This document shows positions 1 to 8,996 of a stretch of 64,000 nt of DNA, piece after piece. The DNA comes from Bacillota bacterium. GTDB taxonomy: Bacteria; Bacillota; Bacilli; Paenibacillales; UBA4045. The notes beneath the pieces were generated by a model, which was not told the DNA's origin, did no database searches, and was given only the letters and a program-made list of their open reading frames with translations. A program made the translations under genes and the position numbers. Positions within the stretch are counted from its first letter, which is position 1, and every line of letters begins with the position of its first letter. Where the stretch lies: contig JAEZQY010000067.1 in the NCBI GenBank assembly GCA_023441055.1, positions 62,001-126,000 on the forward strand. The letters run 5' to 3'.

Positions 1-577
1 CCTCTTCAATTTCGCTGCCGCTCACATATCTAGCCATATCGAAATCATGGATGCTCATATCCATGAACATCCCGCCGGAGGTTGTAATATAGCTGTATGG
101 CGGCAACGCTGGGTCACGGGAGGTGATCTTAATAATCTGTGGTTCGCCAACGTCACCAGCGCGTACTGCATCTCTGATCTTCTTGAAATTCACATCGAAT
201 CTGCGATTGAATCCCGTCTGAAGGATAACGCCTGCTTCCTGTACGGCCTTAAGCGCGATGCGTGTCTGACTGACATCCATGCTGATCGGCTTCTCACAGA
301 AGATATGCTTACCTGCTCTGGCTGCTTGCTCGATATATAACGCGTGCGTGTCAGTAGATGAGCAGATGAGGATGGCGTGAATCTCCGGATCCTGCAGCAC
401 CTCCTGGCTATTCGTTGTTACCCGCTCAATCCCAAGCTGATTGGCCCATTCTCGAACTGACTCAACCTGTATGTCACAGATCGCCTTCACCTTCACACTT
501 GGATAGCTTGCTAGATTCGTCGCGTGAATCTTGCCGATTCTGCCTGCTCCAATGATGCCTACAACTACCTGTTCCAA
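1..577 (-). CDS. Gfo/Idh/MocA oxidoreductase, inositol 2-dehydrogenase-like (C-terminus outside window)
   Basis: NAD(P)-dependent sugar or inositol dehydrogenase, cytoplasmic. The reading frame runs from a TTG at 577 to the window edge, giving the first 192 residues. It opens with a Rossmann nucleotide-binding motif (VVVGIIGAGRIGKIH) and carries the EKPIS motif that holds the family's catalytic lysine. The following TGFNRRFD and GGMFMDMSIHDFDMARY segments are typical of IolG-like proteins. TTG was chosen because GGGGGA lies six bases upstream and the nearby ATG at 590 is in another frame. The LacI gene lies upstream on the same strand, with a LacI-like operator at 613-630 between them. Family assignment is secure; the substrate (inositol, glucose or another polyol) is inference. 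Confidence 0.9.
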   Translation of the reverse strand, partial: MEQVVVGIIGAGRIGKIHATNLASYPSVKVKAICDIQVESVREWANQLGIERVTTNSQEVLQDPEIHAILICSSTDTHALYIEQAARAGKHIFCEKPISMDVSQTRIALKAVQEAGVILQTGFNRRFDVNFKKIRDAVRAGDVGEPQIIKITSRDPALPPYSYITTSGGMFMDMSIHDFDMARYVSGSEIEE

Positions 578-612
578 TGAAATCCCCCATTATATGATTT
601 GTTTGTTTATTT

Positions 613-630
613 AGGGTAACCGGTTAACTT
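613..630. promoter_or_regulatory. LacI-type operator upstream of the oxidoreductase
   Basis: The core TAACCGGTTA (617-626) is a perfect palindrome with the central CG typical of LacI-family operators. The left half AGGGTAA is identical to the left half of the much stronger operator at 15524-15549, and both have CG at the centre followed by TTA. It lies about 36 bases before the TTG start and just after the lacI gene. Binding by the adjacent LacI protein is inference. Confidence 0.6.
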
Positions 631-650
631 GCTAAGTACAGAATATCATA

Positions 651-683
651 AACTCCCTTCTACAGGAAGAGGGTCTGAGTTGT
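651..683 (-). terminator. Possible terminator after the lacI gene
   Basis: AACTC and GAGTT arms enclose CCCTTC and GAAGAGGG with bulges. On the minus strand the hairpin is followed only by a weak T-rich tract. It sits about 30 bases after the LacI stop codon. Imperfect, so low confidence. Confidence 0.35.
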
Positions 684-715
684 TTTGCATGATTAAAATT
701 TACTAATATACAAAT

Positions 716-1732
716 TTACAACTTATACGCGCTGGTCGAACCACGCACGATTAGTTCAGGGAGCAGTACGATCCGCTCTGCTGCATGCCCAGGCTCGACT
801 TGATCATTCAGATCCTGTGTAATCAGCTTCACGACCTGCTCGCCCATCGCTCGAATCGGTTGCGCAACTGTGGTGAGCGGCGGATCCGTAACGGTGGCAA
901 GAATGGTGTTGTCGAAGGCGATAATCGACAGCTGTTGTGGGATTTCTATGCTAAGCTCCCCTGCCCTCTGCATAGATCCGATCGCTAACAGTTCATTGAG
1001 AGCGAAGATCGCTGACGGGGGCTTAACCTCCTGAAGCAACTCGCTCGCAGCTGATTTACCGCCCTCAATAGAGGAATCTCCTACTCTAACCAGGCTGTCG
1101 TCATACGGAATTCCCGCATCCTCCAGCGCCTGTCTGTAGCCTCGAACACGCTCGCGACTGCTGGACACCTCCATACTCTCCGCTATGACTCCGATGCGCC
1201 GATGTCCAATACTGATCAGGTAAGTAATCGCATTATAGGCACCCGTAAAATCATCTACTAGCACGGTATTAGCTGAAAGTACGGAGGTCTCCCGAGCAAC
1301 CAATGTGATCGGGATACGCTTGCTCACCAATTCCTTCAATATCGCATCATTGCGAACGCCCGTCGCAACAATAATACCATCTACCTGCTTCTGCTGAAGA
1401 ACACGTATGTACTTGAGTTCCTTCGTCAGATCGTTATCCGTATTGCATATAATCATATTGTAGCCAAACTCATGCGCATGATCCTCGATGCTTCGGGATA
1501 ACTCTGCGAAGAAGGGATTGACTAGATCTGGAATGAGCAATCCTATTGTATACGTCTTCTTGCCGGTAAGTGCGGAGGCCATCATATTCGGCTGATAGTT
1601 TAGTCGATCGCTGATTTCCATAATCTTCTTCTTAGTCTGCTCACTGATCCGTCCGGTGTTATTGAATACCTTGGATACCGTAGCTGTGGATACGCCTGCT
1701 AATCTCGCAATATCATAGATCGTGGGCTTCAC
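716..1732 (-). CDS. LacI family transcriptional regulator
   Basis: Sugar-responsive DNA-binding repressor of 338 residues, the usual family length. The N-terminal helix-turn-helix TIYDIARLAGVSTATVSKVF (residues 3-22) is followed by the hinge and a periplasmic-binding-protein-like effector domain (YTIGLLIPDLVNPFF onward). A GTG at 1732 is preferred over an upstream in-frame start at 1774: it puts the KPTIYDIA motif at the N-terminus as in homologues and has an AGGATG box about ten bases upstream. The flanking oxidoreductase and the large transporter operon at 5922-15260 both carry related palindromes, so this regulator probably controls both. Its effector is unknown. Confidence 0.93.
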   Translation of the reverse strand: MKPTIYDIARLAGVSTATVSKVFNNTGRISEQTKKKIMEISDRLNYQPNMMASALTGKKTYTIGLLIPDLVNPFFAELSRSIEDHAHEFGYNMIICNTDNDLTKELKYIRVLQQKQVDGIIVATGVRNDAILKELVSKRIPITLVARETSVLSANTVLVDDFTGAYNAITYLISIGHRRIGVIAESMEVSSSRERVRGYRQALEDAGIPYDDSLVRVGDSSIEGGKSAASELLQEVKPPSAIFALNELLAIGSMQRAGELSIEIPQQLSIIAFDNTILATVTDPPLTTVAQPIRAMGEQVVKLITQDLNDQVEPGHAAERIVLLPELIVRGSTSAYKL

Positions 1733-1785
1733 TATAATTACACATCCTATCCTTATTCCCAATATGTTCCACATCTTTCATTCCT

Positions 1786-1814
1786 ATCATACAATGATCT
1801 TCACACTAGAGCAA
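1786..1814 (-). promoter_or_regulatory. Candidate sigma-A promoter of lacI
   Basis: Minus-strand TTGCTC (1809-1814), 17-base spacer, TATGAT (1786-1791). It overlaps the last codons of the araC gene, so lacI can be transcribed separately. The -10 region TGTATGATAGGAAT is identical to a stretch at 28067-28080 in front of the lyase gene. Confidence 0.5.
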
Positions 1815-2681
1815 TTCTTGCTTCTGTTCACGATACTTACCAGGCGGCAAGCCATAATGCTTACGGAATAGTCGTATGAAGTAGTTACCATTGGGCTGTC
1901 CAACCTGCTCAGCAATCTGCTGAATCGTCAGATCAGGGTGCTCCAGCAATACGCGCGCCCGCTCCATCTGAATTCTGTGAAGGTATTGCAGGGGACTCAT
2001 ACCAGTATATTGCTTTAAGCAGCGCGACAGATAATCAAAATGATAATGCAGCTGCTCCTCCATATGGCTAGCGCTGAATGGCAGATGCATATGATTCTGC
2101 AGATAGTTGATTACCCGTTCACTATGCAGGTACGTCTTCGATGGATGCCTCACTTCCATCATGGATTGCAGCTTGGCAAGCAACTGAAGCGTCATGGCGT
2201 GGAGTGTCGCAACATCTCGCACCGTAAGTGAATTGTGAATCTCAACGAGCTTATCGAACAATGGCGTAATCATCGAAGGCTCGAAGTATCCATGCTTAGG
2301 TACATACATTCTCTGTTCAATCGGTGCCAAATCCTGATCCGATCCACTCTTGAGCCAGCTGGACCATGCGATCTGTTCCGAATCAACACGAGTATGCGGT
2401 GCTGAATGGGGATGGACGAAGTGCAGCCAATAAATATCTGTATTCGTCTCTACAGGACGATGCCCCCAATGTGTTCTCCCAGGTTCAAGGAGCAGTAATC
2501 CGCCTGGCCCCAACTCGTAGGCATGATCATCTTCTGTTATATAGAAGGTACCGGCGGCAACATATATCAAATCGAACACTTGAAAGCTCCGTCGAAAGTG
2601 TTGCATTCCTGCGGTCCATACACTGTGCCCTGCCGTGACAAGCTGGGGCAGCGGTGGAATGCAGAGCTCTATACATTCCAT
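1806..2681 (-). CDS. AraC family transcriptional regulator
   Basis: DNA-binding regulator of 291 residues. The N-terminal half is a cupin-like sugar-sensing domain (FYITEDDHAYELGPGGLLLLEPGRTHWG, roughly residues 45-75, broken here only for family recognition by its ELGPGGLLLLEPGRTH core). The C-terminal 95 residues form the double helix-turn-helix, including IQQIAEQVGQPNGNYFIRLF and FRKHYGLPPGKYRE. ATG at 2681 has a GGGGG box about ten bases upstream. It is divergent from the putative glycoside hydrolase at 2859-4829 with 177 bases between the starts. That layout is typical of an AraC activator of the neighbouring catabolic gene, but the target is inference. Confidence 0.92.
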   Translation of the reverse strand: MECIELCIPPLPQLVTAGHSVWTAGMQHFRRSFQVFDLIYVAAGTFYITEDDHAYELGPGGLLLLEPGRTHWGHRPVETNTDIYWLHFVHPHSAPHTRVDSEQIAWSSWLKSGSDQDLAPIEQRMYVPKHGYFEPSMITPLFDKLVEIHNSLTVRDVATLHAMTLQLLAKLQSMMEVRHPSKTYLHSERVINYLQNHMHLPFSASHMEEQLHYHFDYLSRCLKQYTGMSPLQYLHRIQMERARVLLEHPDLTIQQIAEQVGQPNGNYFIRLFRKHYGLPPGKYREQKQELL

Positions 2682-2858
2682 GTGACCATACCCCCATCGA
2701 GATTGTGAATGATTTTATACCCTACTCTAACTATACTAACGATTTCCTTAACAGAAATAGTAGATATTGTGCTTAATAATGTCGTTATCCCTCCTATACC
2801 TTTCCCTTCAAATCACTTACATTTAGAAGAGATCCCACATCAGAGGAGTTTGATTGCC
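2682..2858. promoter_or_regulatory. Divergent promoter region araC / glycoside hydrolase
   Basis: A 177-base A/T-rich spacer between divergent starts. Toward the hydrolase there is a TTAACA near 2751 and a TAATAA-like -10 region near 2775. Spacing is long, as is common for activator-dependent promoters. The hydrolase has a strong ribosome binding site AGAGGAG at 2842-2848. No clear palindrome is seen. Confidence 0.4.
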
Positions 2859-4829
2859 ATGAGATTTCGCCAGGTTCATCTAGACTTCCACACATCCGAG
2901 CATATTCCGGGCATTGGAAGCGAGTTCTCCAAGGAACAATTTCAGCGCATGCTGAAGCTTGGACATGTGAACTCGATCACGGTCTTCTCGAAGTGCCACC
3001 ACGGGTGGTCCTATCATCCTACTGAAGCCAGTGAAATGCACCCTCAGCTTGACTTCGACCTGCTCGGAGCCATGATCGAGGCTGCTCATGAAATCGATGT
3101 TAGAACACCCGTATATATCTCTGCCGGCCTGGATGAGAAGCTGGCAAGACGTTACCCGCAGTGGCTGACGCGCAATCAAGATGAGAGCATTAAATGGACT
3201 TCGGACTTCATGCGTCCGGGCTACCATGAGTTCTGTATGAATACCCCTTATCTGGACATATTGGTCGCACAAATTGAAGAGGTCGTTCAGCGATATGATG
3301 CGGATGGGATCTTCCTTGATATTGTCGGTATCAGAGAATGCTACTGTCAAAATTGTGTTACCGCTATCCGCGAGGCAGGTGCACACCCACAAGACCTGCG
3401 AGCTATGCGTGCCATGTGGGAGCAGACTTATCTCAACTACGCGAAGCGGACTAATGATGCTGTGCATAAGCACAAACCAAATTTGCCGGTATTCCACAAT
3501 GGCGGCCACATCGAAAAAGGTAGAAGAGATTTGGCCAATTTAAATACACATCTTGAACTGGAATCTCTGCCAACTGGCGGATGGGGCTACGACCACTTCC
3601 CCTTATCCGCTCGGTATGCGCAGCCGCTTGGCATGGATTTCCTAGGCATGACCGGGAAATTCCACCTGAGCTGGGGTGAGTTTGGAGGCTATAAGCACCC
3701 GAATGCTCTTCGATATGAGACTGCTCTAAGTCTGGCCAATGGCGCGCGATGCTCAGTTGGCGATCAGCTTCATCCGGCCGGGTTTATGGATGAAGCTACT
3801 TACACACTGATTGGAGCGGCTTATCAAGAAGTAGAAGCCAAGGAGCCGTGGGTAGTCGGCGCCCAAGCGATAGCAGACATCGGACTACTCAGTATGGAAG
3901 CCTTATTAAATACTGGTGTTGATGGCGATAACCGGGTAGGGGAAACCGATTCAGGTGCTGTTAGAATGCTTCTTGAAGGGAAATTCTTATTCCATGTCCT
4001 TGATTTTGAATCGGACTTCCAAGCCTATAAAGTCATCATCCTTCCTGATCGTATTGTACTAAATCCAGAGCTACGATCGAAGCTGGAGCAATTCACGCGA
4101 GCAGGAGGCAAGCTGCTGGCGACTGGTCAATCCGGCTTACTTCAGGAGGAGAATCGCTTTGCCTTCAATCTCGGAGCGCAATGGATCAGTGAGGACCCCT
4201 ATCAACCGAGCTATTTCCATCCTCGATTCCCAATTGCAGGTCTGCCCGAGGCCGCTTATGTGATGTATTCGCCTGGACAGAAAATTGCATTAATGAATGA
4301 TGCGCTATCTCATGGAGAGCGGCGAGATCCTTATTTTAACCGTGACCTATTCTCCTTCAGCTCTCATGTTCATACGCCATATACCTTAACAGAATCAAGT
4401 CCGGCAATGACAGAGGGCGAGCATGGCATCTACTTCGCCTGGAATGTGTTCGAAGAATATGGAGAGAAAGGCTCTCTGGTACTACGCGAAGCGGTCTGCT
4501 ATGCCTTAAATCGACTGCTGCCATCGCCTATGCTGCGAACCAATCTTCCTGCACAGGGTGTTGTCACCTTGCAGAAGCAGGAGAAGCAGCACCGCTGGAT
4601 CAATCATCTGTTATATGCATCCCCCGTTCGACGAGGGAAGAGCACAGAGATTATTGAAGATATTGTGCCACTATTCAACATTGAGGTTGAGATTCGTGTG
4701 CCCCAGACTGTTAAATCCGTTACATTAGCGCCAACAGGTGAAGGGCTGGCCTTCGAGCAGCAAGACGGAAGTGTCCGCTACGTTGTGCCTGAGCTTTGCA
4801 ATCATCAGATGGTCGTGCTGCAGTTCTAG
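2859..4829 (+). CDS. Putative glycoside hydrolase (GHL6-like) with beta-galactosidase trimerisation domain
   Basis: Predicted cytoplasmic glycosidase of 656 residues with no signal peptide. The N-terminal half is a TIM-barrel-like domain recognisable as hypothetical glycosyl hydrolase family 6: HLDFHTSEHIPGIGSEF, then DADGIFLDIVGIRECYCQNC around residues 148-168. The centre and C-terminus (IADIGLLSMEALL... and KVIILPDRIVLNPELRSKLEQF) resemble the beta-galactosidase trimerisation (glutamine-amidotransferase-like) domain. ATG at 2859 was chosen over an in-frame ATG at 2709 because of AGAGGAG ten bases upstream and because homologues begin MRFRQVHLDFH. Such proteins are often annotated as alpha-L-fucosidase or beta-galactosidase; substrate specificity is not evident. 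Divergent from and probably activated by the AraC protein. Confidence 0.78.
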   Translation: MRFRQVHLDFHTSEHIPGIGSEFSKEQFQRMLKLGHVNSITVFSKCHHGWSYHPTEASEMHPQLDFDLLGAMIEAAHEIDVRTPVYISAGLDEKLARRYPQWLTRNQDESIKWTSDFMRPGYHEFCMNTPYLDILVAQIEEVVQRYDADGIFLDIVGIRECYCQNCVTAIREAGAHPQDLRAMRAMWEQTYLNYAKRTNDAVHKHKPNLPVFHNGGHIEKGRRDLANLNTHLELESLPTGGWGYDHFPLSARYAQPLGMDFLGMTGKFHLSWGEFGGYKHPNALRYETALSLANGARCSVGDQLHPAGFMDEATYTLIGAAYQEVEAKEPWVVGAQAIADIGLLSMEALLNTGVDGDNRVGETDSGAVRMLLEGKFLFHVLDFESDFQAYKVIILPDRIVLNPELRSKLEQFTRAGGKLLATGQSGLLQEENRFAFNLGAQWISEDPYQPSYFHPRFPIAGLPEAAYVMYSPGQKIALMNDALSHGERRDPYFNRDLFSFSSHVHTPYTLTESSPAMTEGEHGIYFAWNVFEEYGEKGSLVLREAVCYALNRLLPSPMLRTNLPAQGVVTLQKQEKQHRWINHLLYASPVRRGKSTEIIEDIVPLFNIEVEIRVPQTVKSVTLAPTGEGLAFEQQDGSVRYVVPELCNHQMVVLQF

Positions 4830-4848
4830 TAGTCGATTCAGTAATTAT

Positions 4849-4878
4849 GAGGAGGAGCAGAATATTCTTCTCTTCCTC
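4849..4878. terminator. Bidirectional hairpin between convergent genes
   Basis: GAGGAGGAGCAGAA pairs with TTCTTCTCTTCCTC with one wobble and one mismatch across an AATATT centre. It sits between the stop of the hydrolase (4829) and that of the DeoR gene (4918). There is no strong T-run, so its termination strength is uncertain. Confidence 0.5.
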
Positions 4879-4917
4879 TCAGATAATAATTAATCAGCTA
4901 CGACCCCGTTGTCATAG

Positions 4918-5700
4918 TTAGTCGGCCACCACCCAATTCGCAGTAAATTTAAGATGTTTGCTTATCCATTGCCGCGGCATTTCTTGATCGCTAATGATCG
5001 TGTGTATGTCATTCAAAGCAGCAAGCTTATGCATGCTTCTCACATCAAATTTGGAATGATCGACTACCACAATACTTTGCTCGGCTTGCGACATCATCTT
5101 TTTGGAGAGCATTCCCTTTTCATTATCGTAGCAGGTCACGCCATCCTGCTTGGAGATCCCATCCACAGTAATAAAAGCTTTATTCACATAGAAATGTTCC
5201 ATCATCGATAGCGCATAGCTGCCAGAAATACGTTGATGTTCTGCATGGACAACACCGCCCAGGAAAATAATCTCGCCGTCGAATAGTTGGTTGTTCTTCT
5301 TCTCTATCAGAAGATACGCAGCGGGGAATGAGTTAGTGATCACTGTAATATTCTTCTTGTCGGACAAATAAGGAATCATATGCAACGGTGTGCTTCCCTC
5401 GTCTATGGCGATAACATCATTGTCCAATACATGCTCTGCAGCTTTCTTCCCAATGCGCTTTTTCTCCTCTAGATATTTCACTTCCCGGCTCATTAAAGCA
5501 GGCTCTTGATCAGACACCCGGATAGCTCCACCGTATACTTTTCTTACTTTATGCGCGCGCTCCAATTGTTCTAGATATCTTCGGATCGTCTCAGTGGATA
5601 CCCCAAGCTTTCTTGACAGTTCATTCACAGTAACCTTCTCTCGCAGATCAAGTATCTCTAGGATTTTCTCCTTTCTCTCCTCACCTTTTAACGACATCAT
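4918..5700 (-). CDS. DeoR/GlpR family transcriptional regulator
   Basis: Sugar-phosphate-responsive repressor of about 260 residues. The N-terminal helix-turn-helix (VTVNELSRKLGVSTETIRRY, residues 23-42) is followed by KVRKVYGGAIR, the DeoR signature, and a DeoRC sugar-phosphate-sensing domain (DEGSTPLHMIPYL, VITNSF). AGGAGG lies directly upstream: four bases before the ATG at 5700 and seven before a second ATG at 5697, so the second Met may be the real start. It stands alone between a convergent hydrolase and the end of the transporter operon. An inverted repeat at 5772-5799 upstream is a candidate autoregulatory site. Effector and targets are unknown. Confidence 0.92.
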   Translation of the reverse strand: MMSLKGEERKEKILEILDLREKVTVNELSRKLGVSTETIRRYLEQLERAHKVRKVYGGAIRVSDQEPALMSREVKYLEEKKRIGKKAAEHVLDNDVIAIDEGSTPLHMIPYLSDKKNITVITNSFPAAYLLIEKKNNQLFDGEIIFLGGVVHAEHQRISGSYALSMMEHFYVNKAFITVDGISKQDGVTCYDNEKGMLSKKMMSQAEQSIVVVDHSKFDVRSMHKLAALNDIHTIISDQEMPRQWISKHLKFTANWVVAD

Positions 5701-5771
5701 GTTACCTCCTCATTTGAACGATCCGGTCTTCAACTTCCCCTTTATATGGTATTGATTGTTATTGTTTTTAC

Positions 5772-5799
5772 GATAATAAATGTGGTTTTCATTATTATC
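5772..5799. promoter_or_regulatory. Inverted repeat upstream of deoR-type gene
   Basis: GATAATAAATG (5772-5782) and CATTATTATC (5790-5799) are inverted copies differing by one inserted A and separated by seven bases. It lies about 72-99 bases upstream of the DeoR start, in A/T-rich DNA. A candidate operator only. Confidence 0.4.
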
Positions 5800-5872
5800 T
5801 TAATGTAATACTATCCCAAACGTTACAATGGAATCAACAGGTGTTACTCCTAAAGGTCTGACTTGCATACCA

Positions 5873-5908
5873 AGAAGTGGAACAGCGTAATTGCCTTGCT
5901 CCACTTCT
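5873..5908 (-). terminator. Hairpin after the transporter/GH38-like operon
   Basis: Minus-strand stem AGAAGTGGAGCA / TGTTCCACTTCT: 12 pairs with one G-T wobble and a 12-base loop. It ends the eight-gene operon 14 bases past the stop codon. Loop and inner stem match the hairpin at 15661-15694 almost exactly (GTGGAGCA, RGCRATTACGC, TGYTCCAC), so this is a repeated element. The T-tract is weak. Confidence 0.6.
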
Positions 5909-5921
5909 CTTGTGCAAGCTG

Positions 5922-8030
5922 CTATCTATCAAATCGAAGCACAAAGCGAAACTTCGCATCATCTTCATACCACATAGGGAAATTCGTTCCCCACTTATTA
6001 TTATGAAGATTGAAGTGCATACCTCGTTCTAATGCCGGAGAGGTATTCGTGAATTGCAAGAGCCGGCGCTCTCCTGGTGAAACTAGCGCCGCATCGAGCG
6101 AATCAAGTGCAATTGCCCCGTCAGCCCCTTGGTACGACACGCCTCTCCAGATGGTATGCAGATTGCGATTCCCATCCTTCACTACATGCAGAGGGGATAT
6201 CCCTGCATTCATCTTATCCAGCATCCATAAATTCGGATTGTCCACCTCAAGCCCGCACGCGAACCAGCTTGCCTCAGGCAGGCGACTCGCATCCTTGTTG
6301 AACCACTGCAGTGTCACTTCGATCGAACGGCCATCATGATAGAACTGATAGACGATGCTCAGCTGTCTAGGGGCACCGGACTGCTCAGTCGCTTCATCCG
6401 GCATATGTAAGAGCAGCACAACCTGATCCGCCTGCTCGCCGCTGGTGACGATCAATTCATCTAGAATCGGACGAAATTCCTGATGCCTTGGCCTGGGGTT
6501 GGTGAACTCGAATCCTGGCTTATTATAGTCGGCATCCGCCCACATGTGCGTCTCTTGCTGATTCTGCATATATTCATTGAACCATCGATCATAATTCTCG
6601 GGTCCGAAGGTCTCATACACATATTGACCGAATGGACGCTCCTCCTTGACCCAGCACTTTCCGCGGGCATCCTTAAGCTGAATGAGCGAGCCGTCCGAGG
6701 CATACGCCACTTCATAAGCGCCTGCCCGGAATCGCTCATGCGCCTTCCGCTGATATCCTCCGGATGCGATCGGCAGCTCAGGCTTCAATCTTGCAAGGGC
6801 CTCCAAAGCTTGTTGTCGCTTATCCGAGCTAAGCGCCTCCACAGCCTGATCGATATAATTCCTCTGCTCTGTCCATGACTGCTCCATGAAGGAATACGAT
6901 CTGCGCATATCTACGGTATCGAATAGCATCTTCGAATAGGCATCTGCTTCATGCAGAGCGAAGGCGCCAATATATTGATATTTATCAGGAACATGACTAG
7001 GATCTACTTCATCACGCTCCCTCGCTGCTTGAAAGTCCGCTTTCGCATAATGGAAGAAATCAGGCAGCCACTTCTTCAGATCCAGCCCCCAGGTATGCTC
7101 GGCAACCAAGGCGAGCGCCTCGCTGAAGTCAGCATATTCCTCGCTGTCCTCCTGCAATTGTCCATTCTTCAGCCACTCATTCCGAAGCCGAACACATTCC
7201 CGATATCTGGCTAGCTTTAACGGATCTGTGGCTGAGCCATGGATCCAGGTATCGCCGATCTCTTCTCTCACTACGGGCAATCGATCCTTCACACTAATCA
7301 GCTTCTCAGCGAATGCATCAAGTGTCGAAGCCTTAACGACGGCGTCCGGATAGGCTGCGGCAATCGAAGCAAACTCCGATCGAATGTCCTCGATGGACGG
7401 CGGACCGCAATTATCGCCAGTATGAGCGAATACGAGCGCATCCTCCAGACCATCGATCTCCAGTGTCTGACCATAATTATCCGCATAGTTGACGATGATC
7501 TCTGCGCCGCACGGCGACTGCCAGCGGAATACATCAGGCACTGCCGGACGCTTGGATGCACGATTCACGCCGATATGCAGATATCCAATACCTGCCTCCT
7601 TCATCAATGGAACCATTGCCACAGTATGGCCTGGCACATCGGTCATCTTCGATGCGATCGTCCGCTTGCCATATCGTCTGTCCAGCTTCTGACTGATTGA
7701 CAACGCATACCGGAACAAGGACTCATCCATCAGCTCGGTATGGGTCGTAAAGGGCAGGCCATGCCACCGAATATAGCCTTTGGCAATGGCTGCCTCCATC
7801 CGTTCTCGTTCCTCCTGAGAGGCATGCTTCAGATACCGATCAATCAGCCATGATCCCGTTGTCCAGATAAAGCCCTCTTGTCCGCCTTCGGCATCGAGCT
7901 GCTCGGCTAAGGAGATCGCTTTCGGGATAAATTCCTTCTCATAACGATCAATGACATGAGCAGCCAGGTCCGTAAATCCGATATCCAGGTGAGTCTTGAA
8001 TACAACATGAACTGTCTTAATGGTAGTCAT
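5922..8030 (-). CDS. DUF5054 protein, glycoside hydrolase family 38-like
   Basis: Predicted cytoplasmic alpha-mannosidase-like enzyme of 702 residues without signal peptide. The N-terminus KTHLDIGFTDLA (12-23) matches the HxD metal-binding motif of GH38. KMTDVPGHT (128-136) corresponds to the region of the nucleophile aspartate, here D131. This start and motif set are those of DUF5054 proteins, which are GH38-like; activity is not known to me for any close member. ATG at 8030 has GAGGA seven bases upstream, overlapping the 3' end of the preceding gene with a 2-base gap. It is the last gene of the operon beginning at 15260, so it probably acts on the oligosaccharide imported by that ABC transporter. 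Confidence 0.85.
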   Translation of the reverse strand: MTTIKTVHVVFKTHLDIGFTDLAAHVIDRYEKEFIPKAISLAEQLDAEGGQEGFIWTTGSWLIDRYLKHASQEERERMEAAIAKGYIRWHGLPFTTHTELMDESLFRYALSISQKLDRRYGKRTIASKMTDVPGHTVAMVPLMKEAGIGYLHIGVNRASKRPAVPDVFRWQSPCGAEIIVNYADNYGQTLEIDGLEDALVFAHTGDNCGPPSIEDIRSEFASIAAAYPDAVVKASTLDAFAEKLISVKDRLPVVREEIGDTWIHGSATDPLKLARYRECVRLRNEWLKNGQLQEDSEEYADFSEALALVAEHTWGLDLKKWLPDFFHYAKADFQAARERDEVDPSHVPDKYQYIGAFALHEADAYSKMLFDTVDMRRSYSFMEQSWTEQRNYIDQAVEALSSDKRQQALEALARLKPELPIASGGYQRKAHERFRAGAYEVAYASDGSLIQLKDARGKCWVKEERPFGQYVYETFGPENYDRWFNEYMQNQQETHMWADADYNKPGFEFTNPRPRHQEFRPILDELIVTSGEQADQVVLLLHMPDEATEQSGAPRQLSIVYQFYHDGRSIEVTLQWFNKDASRLPEASWFACGLEVDNPNLWMLDKMNAGISPLHVVKDGNRNLHTIWRGVSYQGADGAIALDSLDAALVSPGERRLLQFTNTSPALERGMHFNLHNNKWGTNFPMWYEDDAKFRFVLRFDR

Positions 8031-8032
8031 GC

Positions 8033-8995
8033 CTAATCCTCAAGATCAGCAGGGAAGATGGGATTGGACCACGCGATATTCCCTTCGAAATCAATACATT
8101 CGATACGGATATACTGCTCATTGCCCCTTATCTGGTATCGTCCTTCGGTAATCGGAGATGCATCCTGCTTGTTATACTGCTTATACCCGTGTCCGGGATT
8201 CGTAATAAACTTAATAAACTTTACAGGCGAGCATTGGATATGGATGAAGCCGTCCTCCACGCGAAGATCATAGATCTCCGGACCTGTCGAGGAATAATAC
8301 TGGCCTTCCTTCATCTTATCAATGATGGATTGCTGCTCCAGCTTATCCGCTTCAACCTGAATCCAGCCGCCGAAGAACTCAGAAATCGCCGTATCCATGG
8401 CACCTCTATGCGCGTCGTCCGCCGCAACAGCGAACACTTTGCGACCGTGCCTCAGCACATAATCCCAGTGGTAAACCCCGGAGCCCGATGCTTCGTCCAG
8501 ATCCGATTGATGATTGTAGATTTCAATTGCCGCATAGCCTTGCAGTGCCAGCAGATCCTCCGGCGTATTCTTCGACCACTCGGGATGATTCATGATGATC
8601 AAATTTCCCTTGGCGCGCATCTCGTCAATGAGGCGCTGGATCGTCTCTAGGCTTTCGTAATCCGGCTTCGCATGCTCCTCATCATGCTCGAACTCTTGAT
8701 CGGAGCCAAGCGATCTGTCCAACAGTCCATGTATGTGAAAATACTTCCCGAGCTTGCGAAAATCCGTTTCACAAGCCATTTCATATCCATCGATCATGAT
8801 GAATTGATCATCATCATACGCATCCGATTTAAAGTAAATCTCATGATCGCTAAGGCACATGAAATCATAGCCTCTATCTTTATAAGCCTTCATCACGACT
8901 TCAGGTTCGTACTGACCATCACTTCTAATAGAGTGTGTATGAATATTTCCTTTATACTTACGTCTATCCTTATTTAAGTAGATGACCGACTTCAT
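8033..8995 (-). CDS. PHP domain metal-dependent hydrolase (CehA/McbA-like), copy 2
   Basis: Cytoplasmic metal-dependent phosphoesterase-like protein of 320 residues. NIHTHSIRSDG (residues 17-27) is the first PHP metal motif, followed by MCLSDHE and, further on, IIMNHPEW. The late motif VAADDAHRG completes the set of metal ligands. It is clearly paralogous along its whole length to the next upstream gene (8997-9974), including YYSSTGPEIYDLRVEDG and the IAWSNPIF ending. GGAGGAGGGCG lies upstream inside the previous gene's 3' end; the two genes are one base apart, so they are cotranscribed and possibly translationally coupled. Whether it cleaves phosphoester or other bonds is unknown. Confidence 0.88.
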   Translation of the reverse strand: MKSVIYLNKDRRKYKGNIHTHSIRSDGQYEPEVVMKAYKDRGYDFMCLSDHEIYFKSDAYDDDQFIMIDGYEMACETDFRKLGKYFHIHGLLDRSLGSDQEFEHDEEHAKPDYESLETIQRLIDEMRAKGNLIIMNHPEWSKNTPEDLLALQGYAAIEIYNHQSDLDEASGSGVYHWDYVLRHGRKVFAVAADDAHRGAMDTAISEFFGGWIQVEADKLEQQSIIDKMKEGQYYSSTGPEIYDLRVEDGFIHIQCSPVKFIKFITNPGHGYKQYNKQDASPITEGRYQIRGNEQYIRIECIDFEGNIAWSNPIFPADLED

Positions 8996-8996
8996 G

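Noticed and set aside
585..590. TATAAT on the minus strand just before the partial oxidoreductase
   Set aside because: It would place the transcription start at or after the TTG codon and remove the good GGGGGA ribosome binding site. No -35 box at the right distance.
2880..3509. Long minus-strand open frame inside the putative glycoside hydrolase gene
   Set aside because: It is antisense to a well-supported gene, has no recognisable motif and no ribosome binding site.
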